A model generated the notes under the pieces. The model ran no database searches. It was not told where the DNA came from and saw only the letters and a program-made list of their open reading frames with translations. The translations under genes and the position numbers were made by a program. From positions 1-13,946 of the forward strand of contig JAHEOA010000070.1 in the NCBI GenBank assembly GCA_018609825.1: DNA of 13,946 nt, written 5' to 3'. Below, in pieces: positions 5,450 to 12,506 of the stretch (position 1 is the stretch's first letter; each line of letters opens with the position of its first letter). This stretch comes from Candidatus Bipolaricaulota bacterium (GTDB lineage: Bacteria > Bipolaricaulota > Bipolaricaulia > RBG-16-55-9).

Positions 5450-6598
5450 CTAGATCCCCATCCGCTTGGCGATGATCTCGTTCATGACCTCGGTGGTGCC
5501 GGCGCCGATCTTCCAGAGGCGCAGGTCGCGATAGAGGCGCGGAATGTCGTACTCCTCGATGTAGCCCGCGCCGCCGTGAATCTGGAGACATTCGTCGGCG
5601 ACCTCGTTGGCCACCTCCGCGCAGAACGCCTTGCACATGGACACCGCCCTCGTCCAGTCCTCGCCGCGCTCGTGGAGCTCGGCGGCGTAATAAGTGAGTC
5701 GACGAGCGGCCTCGACGCGCGTCTGCAGCCGCGCCAGCTTGTGGCGGGTCACTTGGTACTCGGACAGCCGCTTCCCCTGGATGTCGCGGTGTTGGGCAAA
5801 CTCCTGAGCGTCTTCGATGGCTTGCTGGGCCGCCGCCGTCATGGCCACGCAGGCGACGAAGCGCTCGTTCTGCAGGCTGTCCATGACGTAGTAGAATCCT
5901 TCGTTTTCCTGGCCGACAAGGTTCTCAGCAGGAACGGGAGTATCTTGGAACGTCAGCTCGCCCGTGTCGGAGGCGTGCATGCCGAGCTTCTTCTTCATCG
6001 ACTCGACGGTGAACCCCTCGGCGTCGCGCTCCACGACGAGGATGCTCACGCCTCGCTTGCCGGCATCGGGGTCGGTCTTGGCCGCGACGGTGAACAGATC
6101 GGCGTTGAGGGCGTTGGTGATGTAGGTCTTGCTGCCGTTCAGGACGTATTGGTCGCCGTCACGGCGAGCTGTCGTGCGCATGTTGGCGAGATCGGAGCCC
6201 ACGTCCGGCTCGCTCAGCACGATCGCGCCCACCTTGGTGCCGCTCACCAGCGGGCTCAGGAACTGCCCTTTGACGTGATCACTGCCGTACTTGGCCAGAT
6301 ACGGCGAGGCCATGTCGGTCTGCACCAGCACGCTCATCGTCAGGCCGCGCGAGCGGCAGCGGCCGAGCTCCTCGCAGAAGACGACCGTGCTCCAGATGTC
6401 GCCGGCGGCGCCGCCGTAGGCCTCGGGATAGCGGATCCCCAACACGCCGAGATCGCCCAGCTTCCGGAAAACCTCCTTCGGGATGCGGCCCTCGGCTTCC
6501 CACTCGTCGACGTGCGGGTTCAGCTCCTCGTCGATGAACTTCCGCATGGAGCGTCGTAGGATGCGGTGTTCCTCTCTGAAGGACGGGTGATCGGTCAC
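5450..6598 (-). CDS. Acyl-CoA dehydrogenase (isovaleryl/long-chain type)
   Basis: A 382-residue FAD enzyme that oxidises acyl-CoA to the 2-enoyl-CoA and passes electrons to ETF. The family signature SEPDVGSD is at 129-136 and the substrate/FAD loop NGSKTYITNA at 154-163. QIHGGAGYIEEY (339-350) and GAGTTE (365-370) form the C-terminal FAD-binding region. The position used as catalytic Glu in medium-chain enzymes is Ala366 here; instead Glu245 in NERF matches the helix-G Glu of isovaleryl- and long-chain enzymes. So the enzyme looks active and of that subtype; branched or long substrates are inference. The start is GTG 6598, with a very strong GGAGGAGG 6 bases ahead. It is the last gene of a leftward group after the CPBP protease, 89 bases away, with a palindrome at 6618-6627 that may give separate control. 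Confidence 0.93.
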   Translation of the reverse strand: MTDHPSFREEHRILRRSMRKFIDEELNPHVDEWEAEGRIPKEVFRKLGDLGVLGIRYPEAYGGAAGDIWSTVVFCEELGRCRSRGLTMSVLVQTDMASPYLAKYGSDHVKGQFLSPLVSGTKVGAIVLSEPDVGSDLANMRTTARRDGDQYVLNGSKTYITNALNADLFTVAAKTDPDAGKRGVSILVVERDAEGFTVESMKKKLGMHASDTGELTFQDTPVPAENLVGQENEGFYYVMDSLQNERFVACVAMTAAAQQAIEDAQEFAQHRDIQGKRLSEYQVTRHKLARLQTRVEAARRLTYYAAELHERGEDWTRAVSMCKAFCAEVANEVADECLQIHGGAGYIEEYDIPRLYRDLRLWKIGAGTTEVMNEIIAKRMGI

Positions 6599-6617
6599 GG
6601 CTTGCCTCCTCCATGGT

Positions 6618-6627
6618 CAATCGATTG
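6618..6627. promoter_or_regulatory. Palindrome ahead of the acyl-CoA dehydrogenase gene
   Basis: CAATCGATTG is a perfect 10-base palindrome ending 20 bases before the GTG start and next to the ribosome binding site. It is AT-richer than its surroundings. Fatty-acid oxidation genes are often under TetR-type repressors with palindromic operators, so an operator is possible; it is short and unproven. Confidence 0.3.
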
Positions 6628-6687
6628 TTTGTGGCGTCAGGATAGCGGCCGTTGCGAGGACGACGCCATCGGATCGGTCGAGGGACG

Positions 6688-7320
6688 CTAGTGGACGGGC
6701 AGGAAGACGAAGATCGCCACGCTCCAGACCGCATGGGAGATGATCACGGGCAACAGGCGTCGCTCGATGAGATAGATCCAGCCCCAGACCAGCCCCGCGA
6801 TGAAGGCCGCGAGCATGAGCGGGACGTTGAGCGTCCAGATGTGGACGAGCGCGTAGGCGGCCGTTGCCAGGATCCAGCCCGTCGCCGGGCCGACCCGCTG
6901 CATGAGCACACGCTGCAGGTAGCCGCGCCAGTAGATCTCCTCCGACGGGCCGGTCACGAACAACAACAGCGCGCCGATGATCCAGAGCGACGTCTCCGCG
7001 CGGGGCGCATAGACGCGCCCGATCTCGCTGCCCGTCGCCTCGGGAAACAGCGCCGTCAACACCAGTTTGCCGAGCCAGAAGACGACGTAGAGCAACGCGG
7101 CCGACGTGAGCCCGAGCTTCACGTCGCGGGCTTTGATCCCCTGCAGTTGCACACGAGAGTCGCCCATAGTCGCCAGCGAGATCGAGGCCAGGATGGCTGC
7201 CGCCAGCGCGATCTTGACCCAGAAGACCCCGCCGCCCCAGCCGAAGACGGCGTACCAGAGCGCAAACGCGAGCACGAGCGTCCCGATGATCAGGCCGACC
7301 GAGGAGCGCGATGAGGTCAT
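6688..7320 (-). CDS. CPBP (CAAX/Rce1-type) intramembrane metalloprotease
   Basis: A 210-residue integral membrane protein with about six to seven hydrophobic segments. The family motifs are present: Glu127-Glu128-Ile-Tyr-Trp-Arg132 (EExxxR), His160 in YALVHIW, and His196 in ISHAVWS. In Rce1 these Glu and His residues form the metal-dependent active site inside the membrane. Rce1 cleaves after prenylated cysteine in eukaryotes; bacterial members cut various peptides or give bacteriocin immunity. Its ATG overlaps the stop codon of the upstream prenyltransferase (ATGA at 7320-7317), so translation is coupled and the two proteins are probably made together. I set the start at this overlap, because the frame upstream of it is only the shadow of the prenyltransferase. 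The true substrate is unknown. Confidence 0.9.
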   Translation of the reverse strand: MTSSRSSVGLIIGTLVLAFALWYAVFGWGGGVFWVKIALAAAILASISLATMGDSRVQLQGIKARDVKLGLTSAALLYVVFWLGKLVLTALFPEATGSEIGRVYAPRAETSLWIIGALLLFVTGPSEEIYWRGYLQRVLMQRVGPATGWILATAAYALVHIWTLNVPLMLAAFIAGLVWGWIYLIERRLLPVIISHAVWSVAIFVFLPVH

Positions 7321-8246
7321 GGCAGCGGGAGGATCGCGTTCAGGATGAGCGACAGCACCAGCATAATGCCGAAGCGCGTGGACAGTTGCGCGGTGCGGGG
7401 GTCGGCGTCGGCGGGAATCTCCTCGGCCTCGCGCAGGTCGCGCAGCTCCTCGAGCGCCTGCGGAGCCGAGAGGAAGACGATGAGGCTCCAGAGGGGCAGC
7501 GCCCCGGCGACGATCGCCAGCACCGTGACGAGATAGATCACGACCGTCAGCGCCATGAACAGCCCGAGCGCCCCCTCGCGTCCGAGCAGCGTGCCGAGCG
7601 TCTCGGCCCCCATGCGGCGATCGTACTGGATGTCCTTGAGGTTGTTGGCCAACAGCACGAGCGCCACCCAGATGCCCACGGGCAGCGACACCCACAGTAC
7701 GTCGCTCGCTTGGGCGAACGAGCCCGTCTGCACGAAGTGGCTGCCCAGCATCATGAGCGGGCCCCACATGAGGAACACGGACAGCTCGCCCAGGCCGCGG
7801 TGCTTGTACTGCACGGGCGTGGCCGTGTAGGTGAAGCTGGCGATCCCGCCGATGGCGGCCAACAGCGCGATCGGCCAGCCGCGCAGCACGAGCAGATAGA
7901 CCCCGATCAACCCGGCCAAGCCGTAGAGCACCAGCGACTCGGTCATGACGTGCTCGGGCTTGAGCGAGCCCTCGACCAACGGATGGGGGCGATAGTTGGC
8001 CGTTGGGGCATCCGGCTGGTCGACTCCCGACTTGACGTCGTAGTAGTCGTTGATCAGGTTCGTTGCGGCATGGGCGACGATCATGCCCAGCAGCGTGACG
8101 ACGTAGAGCCACACGTTGAACGTCGGCAGGGCCAGCAACGCGGCGGCCGTCACGGAGATGGCCGTCATGGTGAACGACCACGGCCGGGTGGCGAGGATCA
8201 GCGTTTTCAGGTCGACTTGGGTGTTTGTGCCCTGTCCGATCTGCAT
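7317..8246 (-). CDS. menA: UbiA-family prenyltransferase, MenA-type
   Basis: A 309-residue membrane protein with roughly eight or nine hydrophobic segments. It carries both Asp-rich motifs that bind Mg-prenyl diphosphate: Asn66-Asp-Tyr-Tyr-Asp70...Asp76 and Asn201-Asn-Leu-Lys-Asp205...Asp209. The stretches RGLGELSVFL (150-159), FVQTG and NNLKDIQYDRR...ETL are typical of MenA, which prenylates 1,4-dihydroxy-2-naphthoate to demethylmenaquinone. The symbol is tentative, since other UbiA members are close. The ATG at 8246 has AGGAG 6 bases ahead; a GTG ten codons upstream overlaps the -10 box and is rejected. A good promoter lies just upstream (8265-8293). It is first in a leftward operon with the CPBP protease, and divergent from a polyprenyl diphosphate synthase that would supply its chain. 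Confidence 0.88.
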   Translation of the reverse strand: MQIGQGTNTQVDLKTLILATRPWSFTMTAISVTAAALLALPTFNVWLYVVTLLGMIVAHAATNLINDYYDVKSGVDQPDAPTANYRPHPLVEGSLKPEHVMTESLVLYGLAGLIGVYLLVLRGWPIALLAAIGGIASFTYTATPVQYKHRGLGELSVFLMWGPLMMLGSHFVQTGSFAQASDVLWVSLPVGIWVALVLLANNLKDIQYDRRMGAETLGTLLGREGALGLFMALTVVIYLVTVLAIVAGALPLWSLIVFLSAPQALEELRDLREAEEIPADADPRTAQLSTRFGIMLVLSLILNAILPLP

Positions 8247-8264
8247 GACCAACTCCTGAACGCG

Positions 8265-8293
8265 TTTATAGCGCACGGGGTGGGCGGACGCAA
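8265..8293 (-). promoter_or_regulatory. Promoter of the prenyltransferase operon
   Basis: On the minus strand TTGCGT (8293-8288) and TATAAA (8270-8265) are separated by exactly 17 bases. Transcription would start about 10-15 bases ahead of the AGGAG that serves the ATG at 8246. It lies back to back with the promoter of the prenyl synthase, 14 bases between their -35 boxes. Confidence 0.55.
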
Positions 8294-8307
8294 CCAGACG
8301 CCGCCTT

Positions 8308-8337
8308 TTGCACGCCGTGTGCCGTCCCGATTACAAT
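8308..8337 (+). promoter_or_regulatory. Promoter of the polyprenyl synthase gene
   Basis: TTGCAC (8308-8313) and TACAAT (8332-8337) are separated by 18 bases, each close to the sigma-70 consensus. The predicted start near 8344 leaves a leader of about 23 bases. A small GCAC/GTGC dyad (8310-8322) lies over the -35 box and spacer and may be a regulator site. Confidence 0.5.
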
Positions 8338-8366
8338 CACGTCGTCTCCAACGGGTTGATCGACTC

Positions 8367-9347
8367 ATGACCGCCATGGCAAACCCCTTGATTGCCGAAG
8401 GCGCTCCCTACGTTCGCGAGGAGCTGAGCGAGGTGGAGGCGATCCTGCGCGAGCGGCTCGACTCCGAGGTGCCGGCCGTCGCCGAGCTCGGCCGGTTCGT
8501 GGTCGACAGCGGCGGGAAGCGCTTCCGCCCGGCCATCTCGGTGCTGTTCTACAAGCTCCTGGGCGAGGGGGGCCCGAAGCGCGACGTCTTGGAGCTCGCG
8601 GCCGTGGTGGAAATGATCCACCTGGCGACGCTGGCCCACGACGACGTCATCGACCGCGCGGAGGCGCGGCGCGATCATCCCTCGCTGTGGAAGCGCTCCA
8701 GCAACCGCTCCGCGATCCTGGAGGGCGACTTCATCTTCTCCCGGGCCTTCGGTCTGCTGAACCCGCATCCCGACGAGACGCGGAAGCTGATCATCGACAC
8801 CGTCGATCGGGTGCTGGAGGGCGAGCTGCTGCAGGAGAGCCTGCGCAACGACGTCGCCACGGAGGCGCAATACGACCGGGTCAACGAGGGCAAGACGGCG
8901 GTGCTGATCGGCGCGGCCTGTGCCGTCGGCGCCCGGGTCGGGGATCCGAATCTGGATGCGGCCAAAGGGTCCGACGTCTATGCGGCCGGCGTGGAGCTCG
9001 GGCTGGCCTATCAGATGATCGACGACCTCCTGGACGTCTTCGGCGACACGGAGCTGGGCAAGCCGCGCTGGAGCGACTGGCGCGGCGGCTGGCTCACCTG
9101 GCCCTACATCGAGCTGGTGCGCGTCGACCCCGAGTGCCGGGATCGGCTGCTGAACGGCGCCCTGGACGAGGCCGCCCAGGCGGCGCTGCTCCAGCGCATG
9201 CGCCATCACCGCATTCCGGACAGACTGCGAGCGCGCGCGCAGGCGGAGATCGATCGGGCGCAAGCGCGCCTGGACTGGCTGGATGACTCGGCGATGAAGC
9301 GCTTGCTCTGGAAGACGTTTGACTTCGCGGTCGGTCGCAACCGATGA
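8367..9347 (+). CDS. Polyprenyl (geranylgeranyl/heptaprenyl-type) diphosphate synthase
   Basis: A 326-residue all-helical trans-prenyl synthase that joins isopentenyl diphosphate to an allylic diphosphate. Diagnostic motifs: GGKRFRP (49-55), first Asp-rich motif Asp92-Asp-Val-Ile-Asp96, LEGDFIFSRAF (118-128) and second Asp-rich motif Asp219-Asp-Leu-Leu-Asp223. Length and the absence of bulky residues just before the first motif fit a C20 or longer product, but chain length is inference. After the second motif the usual GKPxGxDLxxGKxTLP becomes GKPRWSDWRGGWLTWP: the conserved Gly, Leu, Lys and Leu are all Trp (235, 238, 242, 245). ATG 8367 is taken as start; ATG 8376 is equally possible and neither has a strong Shine-Dalgarno. 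The frame is open far upstream but only as antisense of the prenyltransferase. It likely supplies the quinone side chain for the divergent MenA-type enzyme. Confidence 0.92.
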   Translation: MTAMANPLIAEGAPYVREELSEVEAILRERLDSEVPAVAELGRFVVDSGGKRFRPAISVLFYKLLGEGGPKRDVLELAAVVEMIHLATLAHDDVIDRAEARRDHPSLWKRSSNRSAILEGDFIFSRAFGLLNPHPDETRKLIIDTVDRVLEGELLQESLRNDVATEAQYDRVNEGKTAVLIGAACAVGARVGDPNLDAAKGSDVYAAGVELGLAYQMIDDLLDVFGDTELGKPRWSDWRGGWLTWPYIELVRVDPECRDRLLNGALDEAAQAALLQRMRHHRIPDRLRARAQAEIDRAQARLDWLDDSAMKRLLWKTFDFAVGRNR

Positions 9348-9400
9348 TGGAGCTCGCTCGACGGCTCGGCGCCCGATCGCCGTGCGTCGTGGCGACAGTT

Positions 9401-9430
9401 CGTGCGACCAACGGTCGTGCGACCAACGGT
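9401..9430 (+). repeat. Exact tandem 15-bp repeat upstream of spoVS
   Basis: CGTGCGACCAACGGT occurs twice without a gap, at 9401-9415 and 9416-9430, ending 9 bases before the spoVS ribosome binding site. Each copy contains GACC-AA-CGGT, and the junction forms a CGACC...GGTCG dyad (9405-9417). Two identical adjacent sites so close to a start codon could bind a regulator; replication slippage is the alternative. Confidence 0.6.
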
Positions 9431-9450
9431 GGGGACGAGAAGGAGGGACC

Positions 9451-9717
9451 ATGGAAGTGCTCAAGATCGCATCGACGTCCAACCCGAACGCGGTGGCCCG
9501 CGCGCTGACGAGCGCCCTGGAGAGCAACCCGATCGTGGAGGCCCACGCCATCGGCGCCGGGGCCGTCAACCAGGCGGCCAAGGCGATCGCCATCGCCCGT
9601 CGCGACGTCGACCGCGACGGCCACGACCTGATGATGACGCCCGGGTTCATCGAGATCGAGATCGACGACCGCGAACGGACCGCGATGCGGTTCTTCGTCG
9701 AGTATCGGCCGTCCTGA
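9451..9717 (+). CDS. spoVS: Stage V sporulation protein S homologue
   Basis: An 88-residue protein matching SpoVS along its whole length: MEVLKIAS.SNPNAVA at the start, IGAGAVNQAAKAIAIAR (39-55) in the centre, and a C-terminal F.EIEID..ERTA...F.VE strand pair. SpoVS is an Alba-fold-like protein first found in Bacillus, where it affects spore coat and septation; homologues occur in Thermus/Deinococcus and Chloroflexota that do not form endospores, so a general nucleic-acid-binding or regulatory role is more likely here. AAGGAGGG lies directly ahead of the ATG. The gene is 104 bases after the prenyl synthase and only 20 bases before argS, which suggests cotranscription with argS. A tandem 15-base repeat just upstream may control it. 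Confidence 0.93.
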   Translation: MEVLKIASTSNPNAVARALTSALESNPIVEAHAIGAGAVNQAAKAIAIARRDVDRDGHDLMMTPGFIEIEIDDRERTAMRFFVEYRPS

Positions 9718-9737
9718 CCCCCGAGACCTGAGCGCCT

Positions 9738-11453
9738 ATGAATCCGCTCGTCGACGAGATCGCCCGCCGCGTTGGCCGCGTCCTGGACGTGCCCGCCGAG
9801 GACGTCCGGGCCCTGATCGCCACCCCGCCCGACGAGACGCTGGGCGACTACGCGCTGCCCTGTTTCGCGTTGGCCCAGCAGCTCAAGCGCTCGCCAGCCG
9901 ATATGGCCCAACAGTTGGCCGACGGCATCGTCGGCGACTCGATCCTAGACGCCCAGGCGGCGGGGCCGTATCTGAACGTCACGGTGGATCGAGCCGAGCT
10001 GATGCGCCACATCGTCGGCGAGGTGCTGAGCGAGGGGGCGCGCTACGGCGGCGGGGACGAGGGCAGCGGCCGGACGATCGTGATTGACTACTCCTCGCCC
10101 AACATCGCGCGCCCGTTCAGCGTGGGGCATTTGCGCTCCACCGTGCTCGGGCACACGCTCAAGCTGATCTATCGGCACTTGGGCTACGACGTCGTCGGCG
10201 TCAACTACCTGGGCGACTGGGGCAAGCAGTTCGGCGCCCTCATCGCCGCGTACAAGCGCTGGGGCTCGCGCGAGAAGGTCGAGCAGGACCGGGTCTATGA
10301 GCTCTTCCGGCTGTATGTGACGTTCCACGACGAGGCGGAGGCCCAACCCGAACTCGAGGACGAGGCCCGCGAGTGGTTCCAGAAGCTGGAGTCGGGCGAC
10401 CCCGAGGCGACCGAGCTCTGGGAGTGGTTCGTCTCCGAGAGCCTGCAGGCTTTTCGAAAGTACTACGACATGCTCGGCATCGAGTTTGAGGAGATTCGCG
10501 GCGAGAGCGCCTACCGCGACCAGACGCGGCCGTTGATCGATCGGCTCCTGGATGAGGGGATCGCCCGCGAAAGCGAAGGGGCGATCGTCATCCCGCTTGA
10601 CGAGGACGACGATTCGGACCAGCCGCCCTTGATGCTGCGCAAGCGCGACGGCGCGACGGTCTACGCCACGCGCGACCTCTGCGCGGCCATCTCTCACCAG
10701 GCGCAATACGACTTCGATTGGAAGCTCTACGTCGTCGACGCGGGGCAGTCGCTCCACTTCCAGCAGTTCTTTCAGGCGCTGGCCGAGATGGGCTACGACT
10801 GGGCGCAGCGATTGGTCCACGTCGCCTTCGGCGTGGTGCTCTTTGAGGACCAGCGGATGTCGACCCGCAAAGGGCGCGTCGTGTTCTTCGAGGACGTGGC
10901 CCAGCAGGCGATCGACCGGACGCGCGAGATCATCGACGACGTGGCCAAGATCGCCGATCTTCCGGACGATGAACGCGCCCAGATCGCCCAGGACGTCGGC
11001 GTCAGCGCGGTCATCTACGCCACGATCAGTCGTTCACGCACCCACGACATCAACTTCCGCTGGGAGGACGTGCTCAACTTCGAGGGCAAGAGCGGACCGT
11101 ACGTTCAATACACCCACGCCCGCATGGCCGGTGTTCTCAGAAAGGCCGAGCGCGACGTGCCCGACGAGCCCGCGTATGCGCTGTTGACCGATCCCCGCGA
11201 GGTGGCGCTCGCCAAGTGGCTGGAGCAGTTCCCGGACAAGGTCCGCCACGCGGCCGAGGCATACGACCCCTTCACAGTCGCGGAGTATTTGGGCGATCTG
11301 GCATCGGTGGCCAATAAGTTCTACGACACCTGTCGGGTCATCGGCGAAGAGGCCGAGCTCGAGGGAGCCCGCCTCGCGCTGGTCCAGAGCGCCAAGACCG
11401 TTCTGGCCACCGGGCTCGGGCTGATCGGCATGAACGCCCCCGAGCGCATGTAG
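9738..11453 (+). CDS. argS: Arginyl-tRNA synthetase
   Basis: A 571-residue class I synthetase that charges tRNA-Arg, of normal length. The N-terminal add-on domain covers about 1-95, the Rossmann catalytic domain 110-380, and the helical DALR anticodon-binding domain about 450-571. The HIGH motif reads PFSVGHLRST (126-135): the first His is Ser, as in Bacillus-type ArgRS. The second signature MSTRKG is at 374-379. The tRNA-contact region FRWEDVLNFEGKSGPYVQY is well conserved. The ATG at 9738 lies 20 bases past the spoVS stop, with only a weak GAG ahead, so coupling to spoVS translation is plausible. An acidic insert DEDDDSDQPP near residue 292 precedes the LRKRDGATVYATRDL block. Downstream, ftsY follows after 62 bases. 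Confidence 0.97.
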   Translation: MNPLVDEIARRVGRVLDVPAEDVRALIATPPDETLGDYALPCFALAQQLKRSPADMAQQLADGIVGDSILDAQAAGPYLNVTVDRAELMRHIVGEVLSEGARYGGGDEGSGRTIVIDYSSPNIARPFSVGHLRSTVLGHTLKLIYRHLGYDVVGVNYLGDWGKQFGALIAAYKRWGSREKVEQDRVYELFRLYVTFHDEAEAQPELEDEAREWFQKLESGDPEATELWEWFVSESLQAFRKYYDMLGIEFEEIRGESAYRDQTRPLIDRLLDEGIARESEGAIVIPLDEDDDSDQPPLMLRKRDGATVYATRDLCAAISHQAQYDFDWKLYVVDAGQSLHFQQFFQALAEMGYDWAQRLVHVAFGVVLFEDQRMSTRKGRVVFFEDVAQQAIDRTREIIDDVAKIADLPDDERAQIAQDVGVSAVIYATISRSRTHDINFRWEDVLNFEGKSGPYVQYTHARMAGVLRKAERDVPDEPAYALLTDPREVALAKWLEQFPDKVRHAAEAYDPFTVAEYLGDLASVANKFYDTCRVIGEEAELEGARLALVQSAKTVLATGLGLIGMNAPERM

Positions 11454-11515
11454 CGGCCCCGCACCGTCCCGACGTATCCAGAACTTGACAATCCCGACAA
11501 TGGAGGCTGCGATGC

Positions 11516-12433
11516 ATGGCCTGGTTTGACCGACTGAAACAGGGACTGAAACGGACGCACGAGGCGATCACCGACCAAGTCACCTCCGCCATCGGCGGCA
11601 AGCGCCACGTCGACGACGAGATGCTCGAGGACCTGGAGGCCATCCTGATCGAGGCCGACCTCGGCGTCGACGCGGCGATGCGCGTCATCGACGGACTGAA
11701 GGCCCGCGTCAAGGAGCAGGGCGCGGACGACGCGGAGGCCGTCTACGACATGCTCAAGGCGGAGCTCGTCGAGCTCTTGAGCGCGTACGAGGCTCCGCTG
11801 GCGCTGCGCGAGGACGGCCAGCCGACGGTCATTTCCGTGCTCGGGGTCAACGGCTCGGGCAAGACGACCAGCATCGCCAAGATGGCCCAGCGGTTCCAGT
11901 CGGAGGGCCGCGACGACGTCGTGTTGGCGGCCGCCGACACGTTCCGCGCGGCGGCGATCGAGCAACTGGAGGTCTGGTCCGAGCGCGTGGGCACGAAGCT
12001 CGTCAAGCACAGCCCCGGCAGCGACCCGGGGGCGGTGGCCTACGACGCCGCCGACTACGTCGTCCGCAATGCGGCCGACGTGCTTTTGATTGACACCGCG
12101 GGCCGGCTGCAGACGAAGAAGAACCTCATGGAGGAGCTCAAGAAGATCCACCGCGTCGTGGAGAAGCGCCTGGATCGGCCCATCGACGAAAAGCTGCTCG
12201 TCCTCGACGGCACCGTGGGCCAGAACGCGCTCCAACAAGCGCGCGTGTTCGACGAGGCCGTCAACCTGACGGGGCTGGTGATCACCAAACTGGACGGCAC
12301 GGCCAAGGGCGGCGCGATCGTGCCCATCGCCCAGGAGCTCGACATCCCGATCAAGCTGATCGGCGTGGGCGAGACGGCCGAAGACCTCCAACCCTTCAAT
12401 GCGGAGGCGTTCGTGGAAGCGCTGTTCAGTTAG
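11516..12433 (+). CDS. ftsY: Signal recognition particle receptor FtsY
   Basis: A 305-residue SRP GTPase that docks ribosome-SRP complexes at the membrane for cotranslational insertion. The N domain (1-90) is a helical bundle starting with WFDRLKQGLKRT; there is no long acidic A domain, so membrane binding would rest on the short amphipathic N-terminal helix, as in Gram-positive and Thermus-like FtsY. The G domain shows GVNGSGKTT (110-118), the I-box DTFRAAAIEQL, DTAGR (193-197), DGTVGQNAL (231-239) and TKLDGTAKGG (257-266), ending with GVGETAEDLQPF. No Met-rich M domain follows, which excludes Ffh. Start ATG 11516 has GGAGG 9 bases ahead; an ATG four bases earlier is out of frame. It is probably cotranscribed with argS and is convergent with the TPR gene. 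Confidence 0.96.
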   Translation: MAWFDRLKQGLKRTHEAITDQVTSAIGGKRHVDDEMLEDLEAILIEADLGVDAAMRVIDGLKARVKEQGADDAEAVYDMLKAELVELLSAYEAPLALREDGQPTVISVLGVNGSGKTTSIAKMAQRFQSEGRDDVVLAAADTFRAAAIEQLEVWSERVGTKLVKHSPGSDPGAVAYDAADYVVRNAADVLLIDTAGRLQTKKNLMEELKKIHRVVEKRLDRPIDEKLLVLDGTVGQNALQQARVFDEAVNLTGLVITKLDGTAKGGAIVPIAQELDIPIKLIGVGETAEDLQPFNAEAFVEALFS

Positions 12434-12506
12434 TTCCGATACCCTGCCCATCCCGCGACCATGCCAACGAAGCAGAGTTGATGTCGGGCCGAACGAGCCT
12501 GTCTGC

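Noticed and set aside
5372..6559. 395-codon plus-strand open frame
   Set aside because: Antisense of the acyl-CoA dehydrogenase; composition typical of GC-rich shadow frames.
7311..8366. Upstream extension of the prenyl synthase frame
   Set aside because: It lies antisense to the prenyltransferase and encodes Gln/Arg/His-rich nonsense; the promoter at 8308-8337 and the family start near 8367 contradict it.
8337..9911. 524-codon minus-strand open frame
   Set aside because: Antisense to the prenyl synthase, spoVS and argS start; no recognisable domain.
10113..10142. Ser in place of the first His of the ArgRS HIGH motif
   Set aside because: PFSVGHLRST-type signatures are normal in Bacillus-like arginyl-tRNA synthetases, so this is not a defect.
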